Part shown: piece after piece, positions 1-11,700 of the stretch
Layout: every line of letters starts with the position of its first letter
Numbering within the stretch: the stretch's first letter is position 1
Source: Bufo bufo
Lineage: Eukaryota; Chordata; Amphibia; Anura; Bufonidae
NCBI RefSeq assembly: GCF_905171765.1
Contig: NC_053392.1
Span: 414,542,787 to 414,606,786 of the forward strand
DNA length: 64,000 bases
Direction of reading: 5' to 3'
Notes under the pieces: generated by a model
Told to the model about the DNA's origin: nothing
Databases searched by the model: none
Seen by the model: the letters and a program-made list of their open reading frames with translations, nothing else
Translations under genes and position numbers: made by a program

Positions 1-300
1 TATTGAGCAAACCAATAGTAAATCAGACTAATAGCGCTAATGTTCCATTCGAACGCGATTAAAACTTATTCAATCTGGACAGCTGTAAGTTAAAATAGCA
101 ATGCGATTAATTTACGTTCAACTAATCGATTTGCAAAAACAGCTTGGAATTGCCAGGATTAACGCAGATATCAATTCAACCTATAGGGTAAATTGAAAGT
201 TTAATCGCAATGAGATAATAGTTACTAGCATTATTCGCATTGCTAATCCAACTGCTATAATGCACTATTCATACATATAGTCATATATCCGTTCGATTTG

Positions 301-490
301 TTAACCCCTTAGGGACCGGGCTGATTTTCACCATAAGGACCAGGCCATTTTTGCCAAATCTTACCAGTGTCACTTTAAGTGGAGATAACTTTAAAACGCT
401 TTGTTTTATCCAGGCCATTCTGAGATTGTTTTTTCCGTCACATATTGTACTTCATGACACTGTTAAAATGAAGTATAAATAATATTTTTT
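301..490. repeat. Fragment of TTAA-type DNA transposon (same family as 41624-44425)
   Basis: The segment starts TTAACCCCTTAGGGACC at 301. Its next 180 bases match the reverse complement of the right end of the 2.8-kb element at 41624-44425, including the shared block about a CATTCTGAGATTGTTTT core and a TCACATATTGTAC block. A TTAA target with C/T-rich ends points to the piggyBac or Kolobok groups. No second terminus was found, so this is a partial copy or its other end has decayed in the AT-rich DNA that follows. Confidence 0.6.
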
Positions 491-1012
491 TATTTATAAA
501 ATAATACCAAATTTAACAAAAAAAAATTAAAAAATTACAAATTTTACAAGTTTCAATTTCTCTACTTCTATAATACATATTAATGCCTCAATAAATTAGT
601 TATTACTTTACATACCCAATATGTCTACTTAATTTTTGGATTATTTTGTGAATGATATATATTTTTTTAGCTTTGTTACAAGGCTTAGAAGTTTAGAAGC
701 AAATCTTGAAATTATATATATATAAATTTTAAAATCCATGATTAATAAATTAAAAAATAGATAAAATATAATGCAAAATCATAAATAAATATATATATAT
801 AAATAGAAAAAATCAATCCATAATTCATCAATAAATTCATAACTAAATTTATCAAAAATAAATAAATTTTATAAATAATTCAATTCATATATAAATATAA
901 ATAAATAAATATTTTAATAAATAATTAAAAATATCAATAAATAAGTTAAAAAGATTAAAAAACAACGGATTTTGGGAGGGAGAGAAAAGGAGAGTGATGG
1001 ACAAGGGACCTC
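491..1012. other. AT-rich non-coding DNA
   Basis: The stretch is built of runs such as AAATAAAT and ATATAT and has no open frame of interest. It lies downstream of the hAT-A transposase stop. It is probably the 3' untranslated/subterminal region of that element mixed with the inner part of the TTAA-type insertion. No motif allows a finer call. Confidence 0.6.
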
Positions 1013-4000
1013 TCAACGGCCTGAACCGACAGCGGGGGCCAAGAAGTCACTGCCGATCCAGGACTCGTTCATCTTGATGAAGGTGAGTCTGTCCACGGAG
1101 TCAGTGGACAGATGGGTCCTCTTGTCCGTGACCACCCCACCTGCCGCGCTGAAAGTCCGCTCAGACAGTACGCTGGAGGGGGGGCAAGACAGTAGCTCCA
1201 GCGCATACTGAGCGAGCTCACGGCAGGTGTCCAGCCTGGCAACCCAGTACTCCATGGGGTTGTCGGTGCTCATGCTGTCGGAAGCACCGACTGACCCCAT
1301 GTAGTCAGCCACCATGCTACTGGTCGCGCAGACTGGTAGAACTGCCTCATCTCACCCATAAGGTCACCAACTCGGCTGGTGTTGCTGGGACCAGCCGTTG
1401 GCTGGGTGAGATGGGCGGGGAGAACTGGAGCCTGAGGCCATGGGTTAGCCTCCTCCAGCCGTTTGATGAGACAGGCCCGCAGTTTTTCCATCCGGGCCTG
1501 TCTCCGGCTGGCTGGGATGAACTGCTCCAGCTTCCCCTTGCATCTAGGGTCTAAAAGGGTAGCCAACCAGAAATCGTCACTCTCCTCAGTTTCCTGATCC
1601 CTCCTAAGGCAGCGCAGCATGTGGGCAGCCATAGGGAAGAGGACAGCCCGCTGTGCCTCCTCATGGCTGCCAGGCACCATGACATCCTGGTCCTCAAGCT
1701 GCTGTTCATGATGGTCCCTGTTGCTGCTGCCCCACCCCCGGACTAACGGTGCCCCCAACACTGTCTCTCCCTCCTGACCAGGCGCAGACTCCGGGACGTC
1801 GTGAATGTCTTCCTCCACGTCGTCCTGGGCCTGGTCCTGGTGGAGCAAGGCCGCCTCATCTTGCTCCACCAAGGCACTCTCCCCAGCCTCGAGCAGGCGA
1901 TCTAGTGTCCTGTCCAGCAGGAACACTAAGGGGAGCACGTCATTGAGGCCGACATGCTCCCTGCTGACCATCTTGGTCGCCTGCTCAAATGGGGCCAACA
2001 CGTGGCAGACCTGCTGTATCTGCCCCCACTCCGCATTAGTGATGTATGGGAGTGGGTTGATTGGCCCTGGAGTGCCTAGGTCAAGCAGGTATTCCCTCAC
2101 CGCCCTTCTCTGCTCGCACAACCTCTCCAGCATGTGGAGGGTGGAGTTCCACCGCATCACGCTGTCGACAAGCAGCCTGTGAGGGGGCAGGCTGTTGTCC
2201 CGCTGCAGTCTGGACAGGGACACGGAGGCAGTTGGGGAGCGTCGGAAGTGGCTGGCAATCCGACGCACACGTTGCACAATGTCACTCAACCCTGGAAATG
2301 TACGTAGGTATTTCTGGACAACCAGGTTGAGGACATGTGCCATGCAGGGGACGTGTGTCAGACTGCCAGCATGGAGGGCGGCGAGGAGGTTGCTGCCATT
2401 GTCACCTACAACCATACCTGCCTGGAGCCTTCGGGGTGTTAGCCACTTCTGGACCTGATCCTGTAGCGCTGATAGAACATCAGGTCCAGTGTGTCTCCAT
2501 TGCCCTAAGCTAACAAGCTGGAGCACGGCCGGGCAGCGGACGTGCCCCACACTTGCGTAGCTACGGGGACGCTTGCTGGGGGGCTCAGCAGCTGTGGAGA
2601 CAGTGGCTTGAGGGAGGCTAGTGTTTCCACCCTGGACGCCCCGTGGCGGCACCACAAAGTCTGATGCCGCTGTTCCCTCCCCGGCGCCTCGGAGGGACAC
2701 CCAATGGGCGGTAAAACTAATGTAGCGCCCCTGCCCATGCCTGCTGGTCCAGGCATCCATGGTCAGATGCATCCTAACACTGACAGCGTGATCTAGCGAC
2801 AGGGATACATTCTGCACCACATGCTGGTGGAGGGCAGGGACGCCGGTCCTGGCGAACAAATGGCGGCTGGGGACACGCCATCTAGGTTGGGCCTGCTCCA
2901 ACATCTGCCTGAATGGATTGCTATCCACAAGGTTGAAGGGCAGCAGATGTTGGGCAAAAACCTTGCCAGGAGCCCATTGAGAGAACGCACGCGTCTGTCC
3001 CCGGGGGTGTAGGGCGCGGTGCATTCCAAAGCCTCAGCAATTGAGGGATGGCGCCGGACGGCAGAGGAGGAGGACCTGGAGGAGGGTGCAGCAGGCTGCC
3101 GGTACCAGTTCCTCTAGGAGAGGGAGTGGTGGAGTGGGACTGAATTTGAGTCTGCAGTTGCTGCTGATGCTGAACAGTGGCAGGAGGTACTGTCCCCTGC
3201 ACACTGGTGGTGGCGCTGCTGCTACGACCACCACGCATCTCTTCCTACTCCCGCCAGTGATTGACTCTAAGGTGCTGAATCAGGGCAGTGGTAACCAGCT
3301 GAGCCAAACACTTCCCTCTCCTCACCCTGGCATGGCATAGCTGACAGATGCCAATTGTGACATCATCTGCTGCCAGGGTGAAATAGGCCCAAACAGGCGA
3401 CTTCCGCCCAAACCTCTGGTCAGATGGGGCGGAGGATACCTGCGCCTGTTCAGGCTCGGTGCGCACAGTAGGAACTGGCTGCTGCTGCCTGCCGCTCTTA
3501 CCAGTGGAGCCCCTGACACTGGGCTCCCTGGTGACCTGGCGCACCATTTGCCTCGCCTACCTACCTTCGTCAGTGCTGCTATCACGTGACGAAGGAGGTG
3601 GCACACACTCTGTGTCACCCTCCTCCTCAGACTCAAGGCCCCCATGTGATGGACAGAGAGGACCAGCTAACATGGAGCCCCTGCCATGGCTCTGCTGTCC
3701 CCTCACTGACACCTGAGTCTGACTAGGTGCGGGAGTAGTGTGGCTTACCCCACCCGCACCCGTTGGAAGGGATGTCACTGGGGTACTCACAGGAGGTACC
3801 CCCTCCTCCTCCTCTATCTCTTCCATAAGGTCCTGACAATCGGGTGGACTAAATTCAAGTTCACCCTTCTGCATTAAGTCCCCCAAGATGTCCCTCTCAC
3901 TGTCGCTAAACAGGAGCAGGGTAGCATCTTGGGGACTGGGGGGTGATGAAGCAGGAGGAGGAGTTGCCCCACCGCTGCTGATGCTGCTGCTCCTGCTGCG

Positions 4001-4216
4001 AGCCTGGGCGGATGAATCGGTGACGCTGGATTGTGCCACATAAGCCACAATTGCATCCGCCTCATCAGAACCAATTGGGCGGCTGCCACGCCCAAAAAAA
4101 TCTGGGATCAGGCGTGCTCCACTGACTGCTGGCTGCTGTCTAGCAGCGTTCCTTCTCCTGCCCCTACTGCTCTGGCTGCGTGCCTCACCTTTGTGGCTCA
4201 TTTTTTGAAGAACCAA
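1013..4216 (-). pseudogene. hAT-A transposase (BED finger, RNase-H-like, dimerisation), broken
   Basis: Reading leftwards: a Ser/Pro/acidic N-terminal region (4216-3557); an in-frame TAG at 3557; a BED zinc finger (3547-3245) with the C-x2-C and H-x4-H pairs and the aromatic WAYF-type start; a stop at 3245; a Gln/Pro-rich linker to about 3024; the catalytic core (3024-1270) with DAWTSRHGQGRY, DNGSNLLAAL, CMAHVLNLVVQK, RWNSTLHML and FWLATLLDPR; and finally the hAT C-terminal dimerisation domain (1315-1013) with SVLSERTFSAAGGVVT. Frame changes occur near 3010-3030 and near 1300-1318. So there are two in-frame stops and two frameshifts, and the gene is dead. Its domain order matches ZBED-type hAT transposases, which cut DNA at terminal inverted repeats in the nucleus. 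The adjoining promoter and inverted-repeat end show it is a transposon, not a domesticated ZBED gene. Confidence 0.9.
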
Positions 4217-4925
4217 CAGAAAATAAAATATATATAAATATATGGAATAAACTTTATTGGGGCGGTGACAAAAAAAAACAAAAAAAACAAGTGATATTAA
4301 ATAACAAAAATAATAAAATAAAAGTTATAGAAACCAAAAAGAAATTAAAGACTAATTAATTATTAATATATATATATATATATATATTTTTTATTTTTAT
4401 TTTTTTTATTATTATTTTGCACTAGTAACTAATTTTTTATTTTATTTTTTTCTACTACCTACAAAGACACGGACTAACTAAGACAAAACAAACACAAGTA
4501 ACACTAAAACTTTTTTTTTTTTTTTACACTAACTACAAAGACTAACTATAACTGTAAATAATAAAGTTGATCCTACACTAAACCCTAACTATAACTGTAA
4601 ATAATAAAGTTGATCCTACACTAAACCCTAAGAACTAAGCTAATTGATCCTGAAAGTACTATCTAATTCACTATCTGTATTTAATCAATTCAAACTAACT
4701 AGTCCCTACTATACACTGAACTTTATATAATAAACTGAGCCCTAACACTGCCTAAACTAACTTTATGACCTACCCTGCACACTACAAACTATCTATTTAT
4801 TCACTTCCCTAATCCCTATCTATCTAATAAACTGTAATTTCGATTAATGCACAATTCACAGACTGACAAACGCTCTTGCTCCTCTCACTCCAACAAATAA
4901 ACCCACAAAATGGCAACCGGGCGGT
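4217..4925. other. hAT-A leader, AT-rich, with microsatellite and 43-bp duplication
   Basis: This lies between the transposase start and its promoter, so it would be the 5' leader on the minus strand. It holds a TA-dinucleotide run at about 4365-4388, several poly-T runs, and a tandem duplication of a 43-bp unit at 4546-4631 (two almost identical copies beginning CTATAACTGTAAATAATAAA). No coding sequence is seen. Confidence 0.7.
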
Positions 4926-4930
4926 GTCTT

Positions 4931-5015
4931 TATTTATATAGTGAAGGGGCAGGCTACTAACCGATTGGTTGCTATGGATGTTGCTAAGGTGTGACAGGCC
5001 ATTCCCATTGGCTAT
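4931..5015 (-). promoter_or_regulatory. Putative hAT-A promoter (TATA plus CCAAT boxes)
   Basis: On the minus strand there is CTATATAAATA at 4931-4941. CCAAT-type boxes lie 20-70 bp upstream, around 4960-5012. It sits about 715 bp upstream of the transposase ATG and points at it. The same order (CCAAT, TATA, then a GCCATTTT-type leader) recurs in the hAT-B and hAT-C leaders. Function is inferred. Confidence 0.5.
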
Positions 5016-5295
5016 TCAAGCTAGGAGAAGGGAGGGTTCACGATTCTGCTCTGTCAGTTGGAAAAAATAAATAGATAAGATTTTATCGTTTTTATCGCGT
5101 TTATTTAAAATCACATTTTGTTTTTCATGGCCACTGCTGAGGTAAATGTCCCGCCATTTATTTTTCTATAGACATTTTAGCTTATTTTATATTATGTCTA
5201 GTATACCAACTATATCCAACACTGTTTAATAAATTGTATGTGAAGCAAATTTTAGGATTGAAAGATTCGACACGCTATACTCGATATGGGAAAAC

Positions 5296-5570
5296 AAAAT
5301 CGCCTTACTCGATAATTACGTAGTTGTCATTATCGCGTAATGCGATTGTAACTTTAATATGGTGTTAAGCTAACTTTTGTGGAGCATTAAACATACAAAG
5401 ATAAATCGCCTTACTCGATAATTACATAGTTGTCATTATCGCGTAATGCGATTGTAACTTTAATATGGTGTTAAGCTAACTTTTGTGGACCATTAAACAT
5501 ACAAAGATAAATCGCCTTACTCGATAATTACGTAGTTGTCATTATCGCGTAAAGCGATTGTAACTTAAAT
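5296..5570. repeat. 106-bp tandem repeat, about 2.5 copies
   Basis: The block starting ATCGCCTTACTCGATAATTA recurs with CGCC at 5301, 5407 and 5513, a strict 106-bp period. It also contains TTATCGCGTAATGCGATTG and a TTAAGCTAACTTTTGTGGA segment. Copies differ by only a few bases. It lies in the subterminal part of hAT-A and resembles the multiplied transposase-binding regions of other hATs, but that role is an inference. Confidence 0.85.
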
Positions 5571-5602
5571 TGAGGAAGATGTAGAATATTTCGCTATCTT
5601 CT

Positions 5603-5779
5603 AAGCTGAAATAGCGATGCGAATAATTGAAGTTATAATAATCGAATTTCGATTTCAGCTTAGCACTGCTATATTCCATATTAGGCTAGAATTAACGAAT
5701 ATGGAATATAGCAGTGCTAAGTTGAAATCGAAATTCGATTATTATAACTTGAATTAATCGCATTGCTATTTCAACTTGG
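5603..5779. repeat. Long inverted repeat (hairpin A) in hAT-A subterminal region
   Basis: Left arm 5603-5685 and right arm 5696-5779 are near-perfect reverse complements of about 80 bp with a loop of about 10-15 bp. The arms include ATAATAATCGAATTTCGATT and GCACTGCTATATTCCAT with their complements. A transcript or single strand would form a very long hairpin. Confidence 0.85.
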
Positions 5780-5789
5780 ACCTGGTTTA

Positions 5790-6243
5790 CTATGGTTGGC
5801 TTGGTAGAATTAGCGAATATGACGAATGTATTCGTCATATTCCTCAAAACGAATATAACAAAGTATTCTCCATCTTCGTTTTTAGCTACCTATTCGTCAA
5901 CTTCGCTAATTCTAGCAATCAAATAGGAAGGTTGACTATAGAGCCAGCTGTGTTTAATTCGCTATGCGATTATATAACTTTTTTTTTTTATAAATAGAAT
6001 CATTATAATAATCAAGTATTTAACTATTCAATTTTTTTTTTAAAAAAGCAAAGTAATATAATCGCATAGCAAATTAAACTTAGCTGTCTTTATAGTCAAC
6101 TTTCCTATTTGATTGCTAGAATTAGCGAAGTTGACGAATAGGTAGCTAAAAACGAAGATGGAGAATACTTTGTTATCTTCGTTTTGAGGAATATGACGAA
6201 TACATTCGTCATATTCGTCATCTTCGCTAATTCTAGATATCAA
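5790..6243. repeat. Long inverted repeat (hairpin B), arms about 190 bp
   Basis: Left arm about 5799-5985 and right arm about 6050-6240 are reverse complements with few differences, separated by about 65 bp of A/T runs. The relation is obvious because short open frames on opposite strands (5776-5997 plus, 6040-6243 minus) encode almost the same peptide. These peptides follow from the palindrome and are not evidence of a gene. Together with hairpin A this makes the right flank of hAT-A a foldback structure. Confidence 0.85.
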
Positions 6244-6422
6244 ACAAACAATAGGAGAGTAGCTTAAGTTAAAATCGCTATACGCGATTATTTAAATCGC
6301 ATATTAATCGCGATTACTAGAATAATGACGAATATTCGATTTCGACGAATATAAAACGAATATTCTATCGAATATTCGCGAATTTCGTCGAAATCGAATA
6401 TGGCACCTACCGCTCATCACTA

Positions 6423-6814
6423 ATAGAGACAAGGCACACAGTTAAGGAAGAGGGTGAGGATGTGTAGTACCTATAACCTACCTGTCTCGTCTAACTGCCA
6501 TTTTTAACTGCATGACACTTAGCGATGAAGACACTTTGCGGTAGAAGACCCAAGCAAGCACCCCACATCCTGGGCATCCCTTAGGTTGTGTCTACATTTA
6601 TAGGACTGAGAATAAAGGGAACTATAGGAAGTCAGCTGCTTTATGCTAATTAGCAAGCTGATCTGCAAACCAGAAGAGAAAGAACTAGTCAAAGAAATAT
6701 AAACAAATCTAGTACCATGGCCGGCTCCTGCTACACACTAAAGATCACACCTTTTAACAACAGACACAATCTACACTGAGGAACAATTGACACTCATAAA
6801 CAGAATATCATCAA
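6423..6814. other. Unassigned DNA between two hAT elements
   Basis: About 390 bp separate the right terminus of hAT-A from the left terminus of hAT-B. No open frame, repeat or RNA motif is recognised. It may be part of an older element or unique genomic DNA. Confidence 0.5.
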
Positions 6815-6974
6815 TAGAGATGGCCTTGTGGTTCGCCCGGCGGTCGTTTCGCGGCAAACTTTGCGTGTTCACGATTTGACGAACATGCAAACATATGGAG
6901 ATATTCGTGCCCGCCATATTCTTTTACATTGTGAAGAACTTTGACCCATGACACATCCATCAGGTGGTACAAGA

Positions 6975-7030
6975 CAGCCAATTGAAATGTTTCAGCACAT
7001 GGACACACCTCCTACCTTATAAATAAACCT
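6975..7030 (+). promoter_or_regulatory. Putative hAT-B promoter
   Basis: There is a plus-strand CCAAT box near 6977 and TTATAAATAA at 7017-7026. A leader follows with GCCATTTT, CAGTG, GGGAGAG and TAGGGACA blocks in the same order as downstream of the hAT-C TATA box at 16798. The conserved leader suggests a common promoter ancestry. Confidence 0.45.
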
Positions 7031-7249
7031 GATCTGGCTGCCATTTTACATTCAGTGTTTTGCCAGTGTAGGGAGAGGTTGCTGTGTGGAGTAGGGACAG
7101 GCTGTTAGGGACACCAAACGCTAGCTAATAGGGCCACAAAAGTCATTTTAAGGACTGGTATAGGTGTGCTATTAATAAGTGTGATACACAGAGGGGTGCT
7201 ATATACTTATAATATACTTTTATAATGAGTCAAAAACACATACACTCAC

Positions 7250-8143
7250 CTAAAGAATTATTAGGAACACCATACTAATACGGTGTTGGACCCCTTTTGC
7301 CTTCAGAACTGCCTTAATTCTACGTGGCATTGATTCAACAAGGTGCTGATAGCATTCTTTAGAAATTTTGGCCCATATTGATAGGATAGCATCTTGCAGT
7401 TGATGGAGATTTGAGGGATGCACATCCAGGGCACGAAGCTCCCGTTCCACCACATCCCAAAGATGCTCTATTGGGTTGAGATCTGGTGACTGTGGGGGCC
7501 ATTTTAGTACAGTGAACTCATTGTCATGTTCAAGAAACTAATTGGAAATGATTCGAGCTTTGTGACATGGTGCATTATCCTGCTGGAAGTAGCCATCAGA
7601 GGATGAATACATGTTCTCATTTTGTTTACGCCAAACTCGGACTCTACCATTTGAATGTCTCAACAGAAATCGAGCCTCATCAGACCAGGCAACATTTTTC
7701 CAGTCTTCAACAGTCCAATTTTGGTGAGCTCGTGCAAATTGTAGCCTCTTTTTCCTATTTGTAGTGGAGATAAGTGGTACCCGGTGGGGTCTACTGCTGT
7801 TGTAGCCCATCCGCCTCAAGGTTGTGCGTGTTGTGGCTTCACAAATGCTTTGCTGCATACCTCGGTTGAAAAAAGTGGTTATTTCAATCAACGTTGCTCT
7901 TCTATCAGCTTGAATCAGTCGGCCCATTCTCCTCTGACCTCTAGCATCCACAAGGCATTTTTGCCCACAGGACTGCCGCATACTGGATGTTTTTCCCTTT
8001 TCACACCATTCTTTGTAAACCCTAGAAATGGTTGTGCGTGAAAATCCCAGTAACTGAGCAGATTGTGAAATACTCAGACCAGCCCGTCTGGCACCAACAA
8101 CCATGCCACGCTCAAAATTGCTTAAATCACCTTTCTTTCCCAT
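7250..8143 (-). pseudogene. Tc1-like transposase with internal deletion and one stop
   Basis: A single frame of 297 codons runs from 8143 to 7250 with one TAG at about 7538. The N-terminal half is a paired-type helix-turn-helix (LSISQSAQLLGFSRTTISRV). The catalytic part has the first Asp in AWSDE and the second in QQDNAPCH. The C-terminal WPPQSPDLNPIEHLW-type segment provides the Glu. Only 33 residues separate the two Asp residues, against about 90 in canonical Tc1 transposases, so roughly 55-60 residues of the DDE core are deleted. Copy 2 has the same deletion. The protein could bind its ends but is not expected to catalyse transposition. Confidence 0.9.
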
Positions 8144-8217
8144 TCTGACATTCAGTTTGGAGTTCAGGAGATTGTCTTGACCAGGACCACACCCCTAAAT
8201 GCATTGAAGCAACTGCC

Positions 8218-8745
8218 TGTCACAACCAGACAGCTGAGAAGCTCTGACAGAAACCTTTCAGAACTTCCTCCTTGAGTTTCTTTGTTTTGGTTTTCAGTTC
8301 ATCATCTCGTTGGCCTTTCTCAGCTGTCATGTGTTTGGACTGATTGCATCCCTTTAAATTCCTCCCCAAAATGCATTAGGTTGCGGCTTATACAACTTCC
8401 TGGAGTGTGTGTGCTTGCTGTTCCTAGTTCCCAGTCGTCTGCAAGATAACTGCTGTATATGTATTTGTGATTTTCTGTCTGCTGGATCCAAGTGACCCTG
8501 ACTCCCTCCGTGTCTGTGTAGGGAGCCGGTGGTCGTGTCCCCACACTATTGTAGGCTCTTCAGGTGTTAGATAGTCGAGGTACGTGGATATGCGACCATT
8601 CACCTTTGGGGTGTTTGCATAGGCTGAGCAGTCAGGGAGAGTCTGCCAGGTCCATGCAGGGCTCTCCCTTTTGTTCCTTAGTTGTGGATCCAGTGAGTCA
8701 TTGATTATATTGCATTGTCTTGTTTCCTGTACACCATCCGTGACA
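8218..8745 (+). repeat. Gypsy-1 5' LTR
   Basis: The 528-bp segment begins TGTCACAACC and ends CCATCCGTGACA, the usual TG...CA borders. It holds a TTTAAA TATA-like box at 8353-8358. Thirty nucleotides further is GCGGCTTATA (8383-8392), which is complementary to the ten bases at 8747-8756 just after the LTR. The 3' LTR is missing because of a downstream deletion. Confidence 0.8.
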
Positions 8746-8756
8746 TTATAAGCCGC
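8383..8756 (+). promoter_or_regulatory. Gypsy-1 self-priming pair (mRNA 5' end and primer-binding site)
   Basis: GCGGCTTATA at 8383-8392 and TATAAGCCGC at 8747-8756 are perfect reverse complements. The first lies at the expected transcription start, 30 bp after the TATA-like box. The second starts one base after the LTR, where a primer-binding site is expected. No TGG-type tRNA site is present. This is the arrangement known for the Tf1/sushi group, whose mRNA primes its own reverse transcription. Confidence 0.7.
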
Positions 8757-8772
8757 CAAAACCGTCACAAGC

Positions 8773-11700
8773 ATGGATCCGGTTTCACTTTTGGCTGAAC
8801 GCTTCCAGGGTCTTTCATTGGAGGTAGCTGATCTCCGTGAGACTTTTTCTTGGTTTCAAGTGACCGGTTCAGCTTGCGTTCATTGAGTTTGTTCTGAGCC
8901 TAAGATCTCGCTCCCCGATACGTTCTCCGGGGGTAGTGAGAATTTTGTGCGTTTTAGAGAGGCTTGCAAACTCCATTTTCGCCTTCTTCCCCATTCCTCT
9001 GGTGATGAGGAACGGAGGGTGGGGATCATTATATCGCTGCTCAGGGGTAACGCTCAGTCCTGGGCCTTTTCGCTGCCGGAGGGGGCACGACCCCTCCGTT
9101 CAGTGGATGAATTCTTTTTAGCCCTGGGTCAGATATCTGATGATCCGGATCGTATTGCTCTGGCTGAGTCTAGACTACGTCTGTTATGCCAGGGTAAACA
9201 ATCCGCAGAGATATACTGCTCAGAATTTCGGAGATGGGCAGCTGATACTGGTTGGAATGATGCTGCACTCCGAAGTCAATTTTGCCATGGTCTTTCAGAG
9301 GGATTGAAAGATGCATTTTCCTTTCATGAGAGGCCTATCTCCTTGGACTCTGCTATGTCTCAGACCGTTCGTATTGACAGGCGTCTTAGAGAGAGAGGAG
9401 AGATCTCTCCTTCCTGTCATACTCAGTTCCGGGACAGTGCAGCGGTCTCATTCTGTGCGCAGGGGTCTCAGTCGCTGTTAGCCCCTTCTGAGCAGGAGCC
9501 CATGCAGCTGGGGTTGATTGCCTCTGACAATAGAAGATTCAGCTCGCATGGGAGGGTTTGTTTTTGTTGTGGAGGTATAAATCATTTGGCAAATGTTTGT
9601 CCCTCTAGGAGATTCAGGCAGTTTTCTGGGAATAATAAAGAAACAAAAAGGAAAAAATCTTTTAAAAATGTTACTATTGGCAGGGTTGAGGCGGAAATTG
9701 AAGGTTTTCCGTTTGCTTGTAGTTCCCGTTTTGTCCTGCCTGCTAGGGTGGCGCTAGAGAGCAAGAGCATTTTTTGTGAGATTTTTGTAGATAGTGGAGC
9801 AGCTGTCAATCTCATTGATAATCAATTTGCAATAACTCATGGTTTCCAGGTATGCACTTTGGGAAAGGATATTCCTGTTTTTGCTAATGATTCCGCTCCA
9901 CTTTCTCAGAAATCATTAAAGGGCATAGTTCACAATATCCGTTTAATTGTGAGTGATGCTCATGTTGAGGATGTGTCATGTTTCGTCCTTAGCGGTTTGC
10001 CTACTCCTCTAGTGTTGGGGCTACCCTGGCTCACTAAACATAACCCCACCATTGATTGGCAAGCGAGGAAAATAAATGGTTGGAGTGACTTTTGCAGAGA
10101 GAATTGCCTCACGACATCTGTTTCTGAGGTTTCTACTAAGACTGTACCACCTTTTCTCTCTGAATTTATGGATGTCTTCTCTGAGAGTGGAGTCCAGGAT
10201 TTGCCCCCGCACAGGGAGTACGATTGCCCTATTAATCTCATCCCAGGTGCCAAGCTGCCTAAATCTCGTTTATACAATCTTTCCCAACCTTAGAGTGTCG
10301 CTATGCGTGCTTATATCTCTGAGAGTCTGAGAAAAGGACACATACGACCCTCGAAGTCACCTGTTGCCGCTGGTTTTTTCTTTGTTAAGAAATAAGATGG
10401 TTCTTTAAGACCTTGTCTGGATTTCAGGGAGCTGAACAGTATCACTATTCGTGACCCTTATCCGCTTCCTCTGATCCCGGACCTGTTTAACTAGGTTGTT
10501 GGGGCTAAAGTCTTTTCCAAATTAGATCTAAGAGGGGCATACAACCTGGTCAGGGTCAGAGAAGGAGACGAATGAAAGACGGCCTTTAATACCCCTGAGG
10601 GCCATTTTGAGAATTTGGTTATGCTTTTTGGTTTGATGAACGCCCCAGCCGTTTTTCAGCATTTCGTGAACAGCATTTTTTATCATTTAATGGGAAAATT
10701 TGTATTAGTGTATTTGGATGACATTTTGATTTTTTCTCCTGATTTCAAAACTCATAAGGAACACTTACGTCAGGTCTTGCTCATCCTGCGGGAGAATAAA
10801 TTATACGCAAAACTGGAAAAATGTGTGTCTGCGGTTCCAGAAATTCAATTTCTGGGGTTTCTTCTCTCCGCTTCTGGTTTTCGCATGGACCCCGAGAAGG
10901 TCTGCTCTGTGCTTGAGTGGGAGCTTCCTGAGAATCAGAAGGCGCTGATGCATTTTTTGGGCTTTGCCAATTATTACAGGAAGTTTATTTTGAATTATTC
11001 CTCTATTGTTAAACCACTCACTGATATGACCAGAAAGGGGGTAGATTTTTCTTCCTGGTCGGTAGAGGCGCGTAAGGCCTTTTCTAATATCAAGGAGAGC
11101 TTTGCTTCCGCTCCCATCCTGGTACAACCTGATGTTTCTTTACCCTTCATAGTTGAGGTTGATGCTTCTGAGGTGGGTGTGGGTGCGGTCTTGTCTCAGG
11201 GTCCCTCTCCTGCCAAATGACGAACGTGTGCCTTTTTCTCGAATAAACTCTCCTCCGCAGAGAGAAATTACGATGTGGGAGATAGGGAATTGTTGGCCAT
11301 CAAGTTGGCTTTTGAGGAATGGCGCCATTGGCTAGAGGGAGCCAGACACCCTATTACCATGTTTACTGACCATAAAAATCTGGCCTACTTGGAGTCAGCC
11401 AAGCGTCTGAACCCGAGACAGGCCAGATGGTCTTTGTTCTTTTCAAGGTTTAATTTTGTTGTCACGTTCCGCCCTGGGATTAAGAATGTGAAGGCAGATG
11501 CCCTGTCACGTTGTTTTCCGGGAGGTGGGAATTTTGAAGACCCGGGTCACATTTTGGCTGAAGGTGTGGTGGTCTCTGCTCTTTTTCCTGAATTGGAGGC
11601 GGAGGTGCAGGCAGCCCAGTCAGAGGCTCCTGATCTTTGTCCTCCTGGGAGGTTGTTTGTGCCTCTCGCTTTGAGACACAAGACTTTTAAGGAACACCAC

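Larger units (their letters stand above)
1..6422 (-). mobile_element. hAT-A DNA transposon, decayed, left end outside window
   Basis: The element is defined by a hAT transposase reading leftwards (4216 to 1013), a minus-strand TATA/CCAAT promoter near 4931-5010, and a right terminus near 6400-6422 whose reverse complement starts TAGTGATGAGCGG, a typical anuran hAT end. A candidate 8-bp target copy (ATAGAGAC) follows at 6423-6430. The partner end is not in the window, so the duplication cannot be confirmed. Sequence at 1-300 and 5270-6400 shares short GCGATTAA and CGAATATTCG-like motifs, consistent with left and right subterminal regions of one element. A TTAA-type repeat fragment appears to be inserted at 301. 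Outer limits are inferred, but the transposase assignment is firm. Confidence 0.65.

Noticed and set aside
1013..4216. Domesticated ZBED-type host gene
   Set aside because: Two stops and two frameshifts, plus transposon promoter and terminal motifs, show a dead hAT transposase.
5776..6243. Two nearly identical peptides on opposite strands
   Set aside because: They are mirror products of a long inverted repeat, not paralogous genes.
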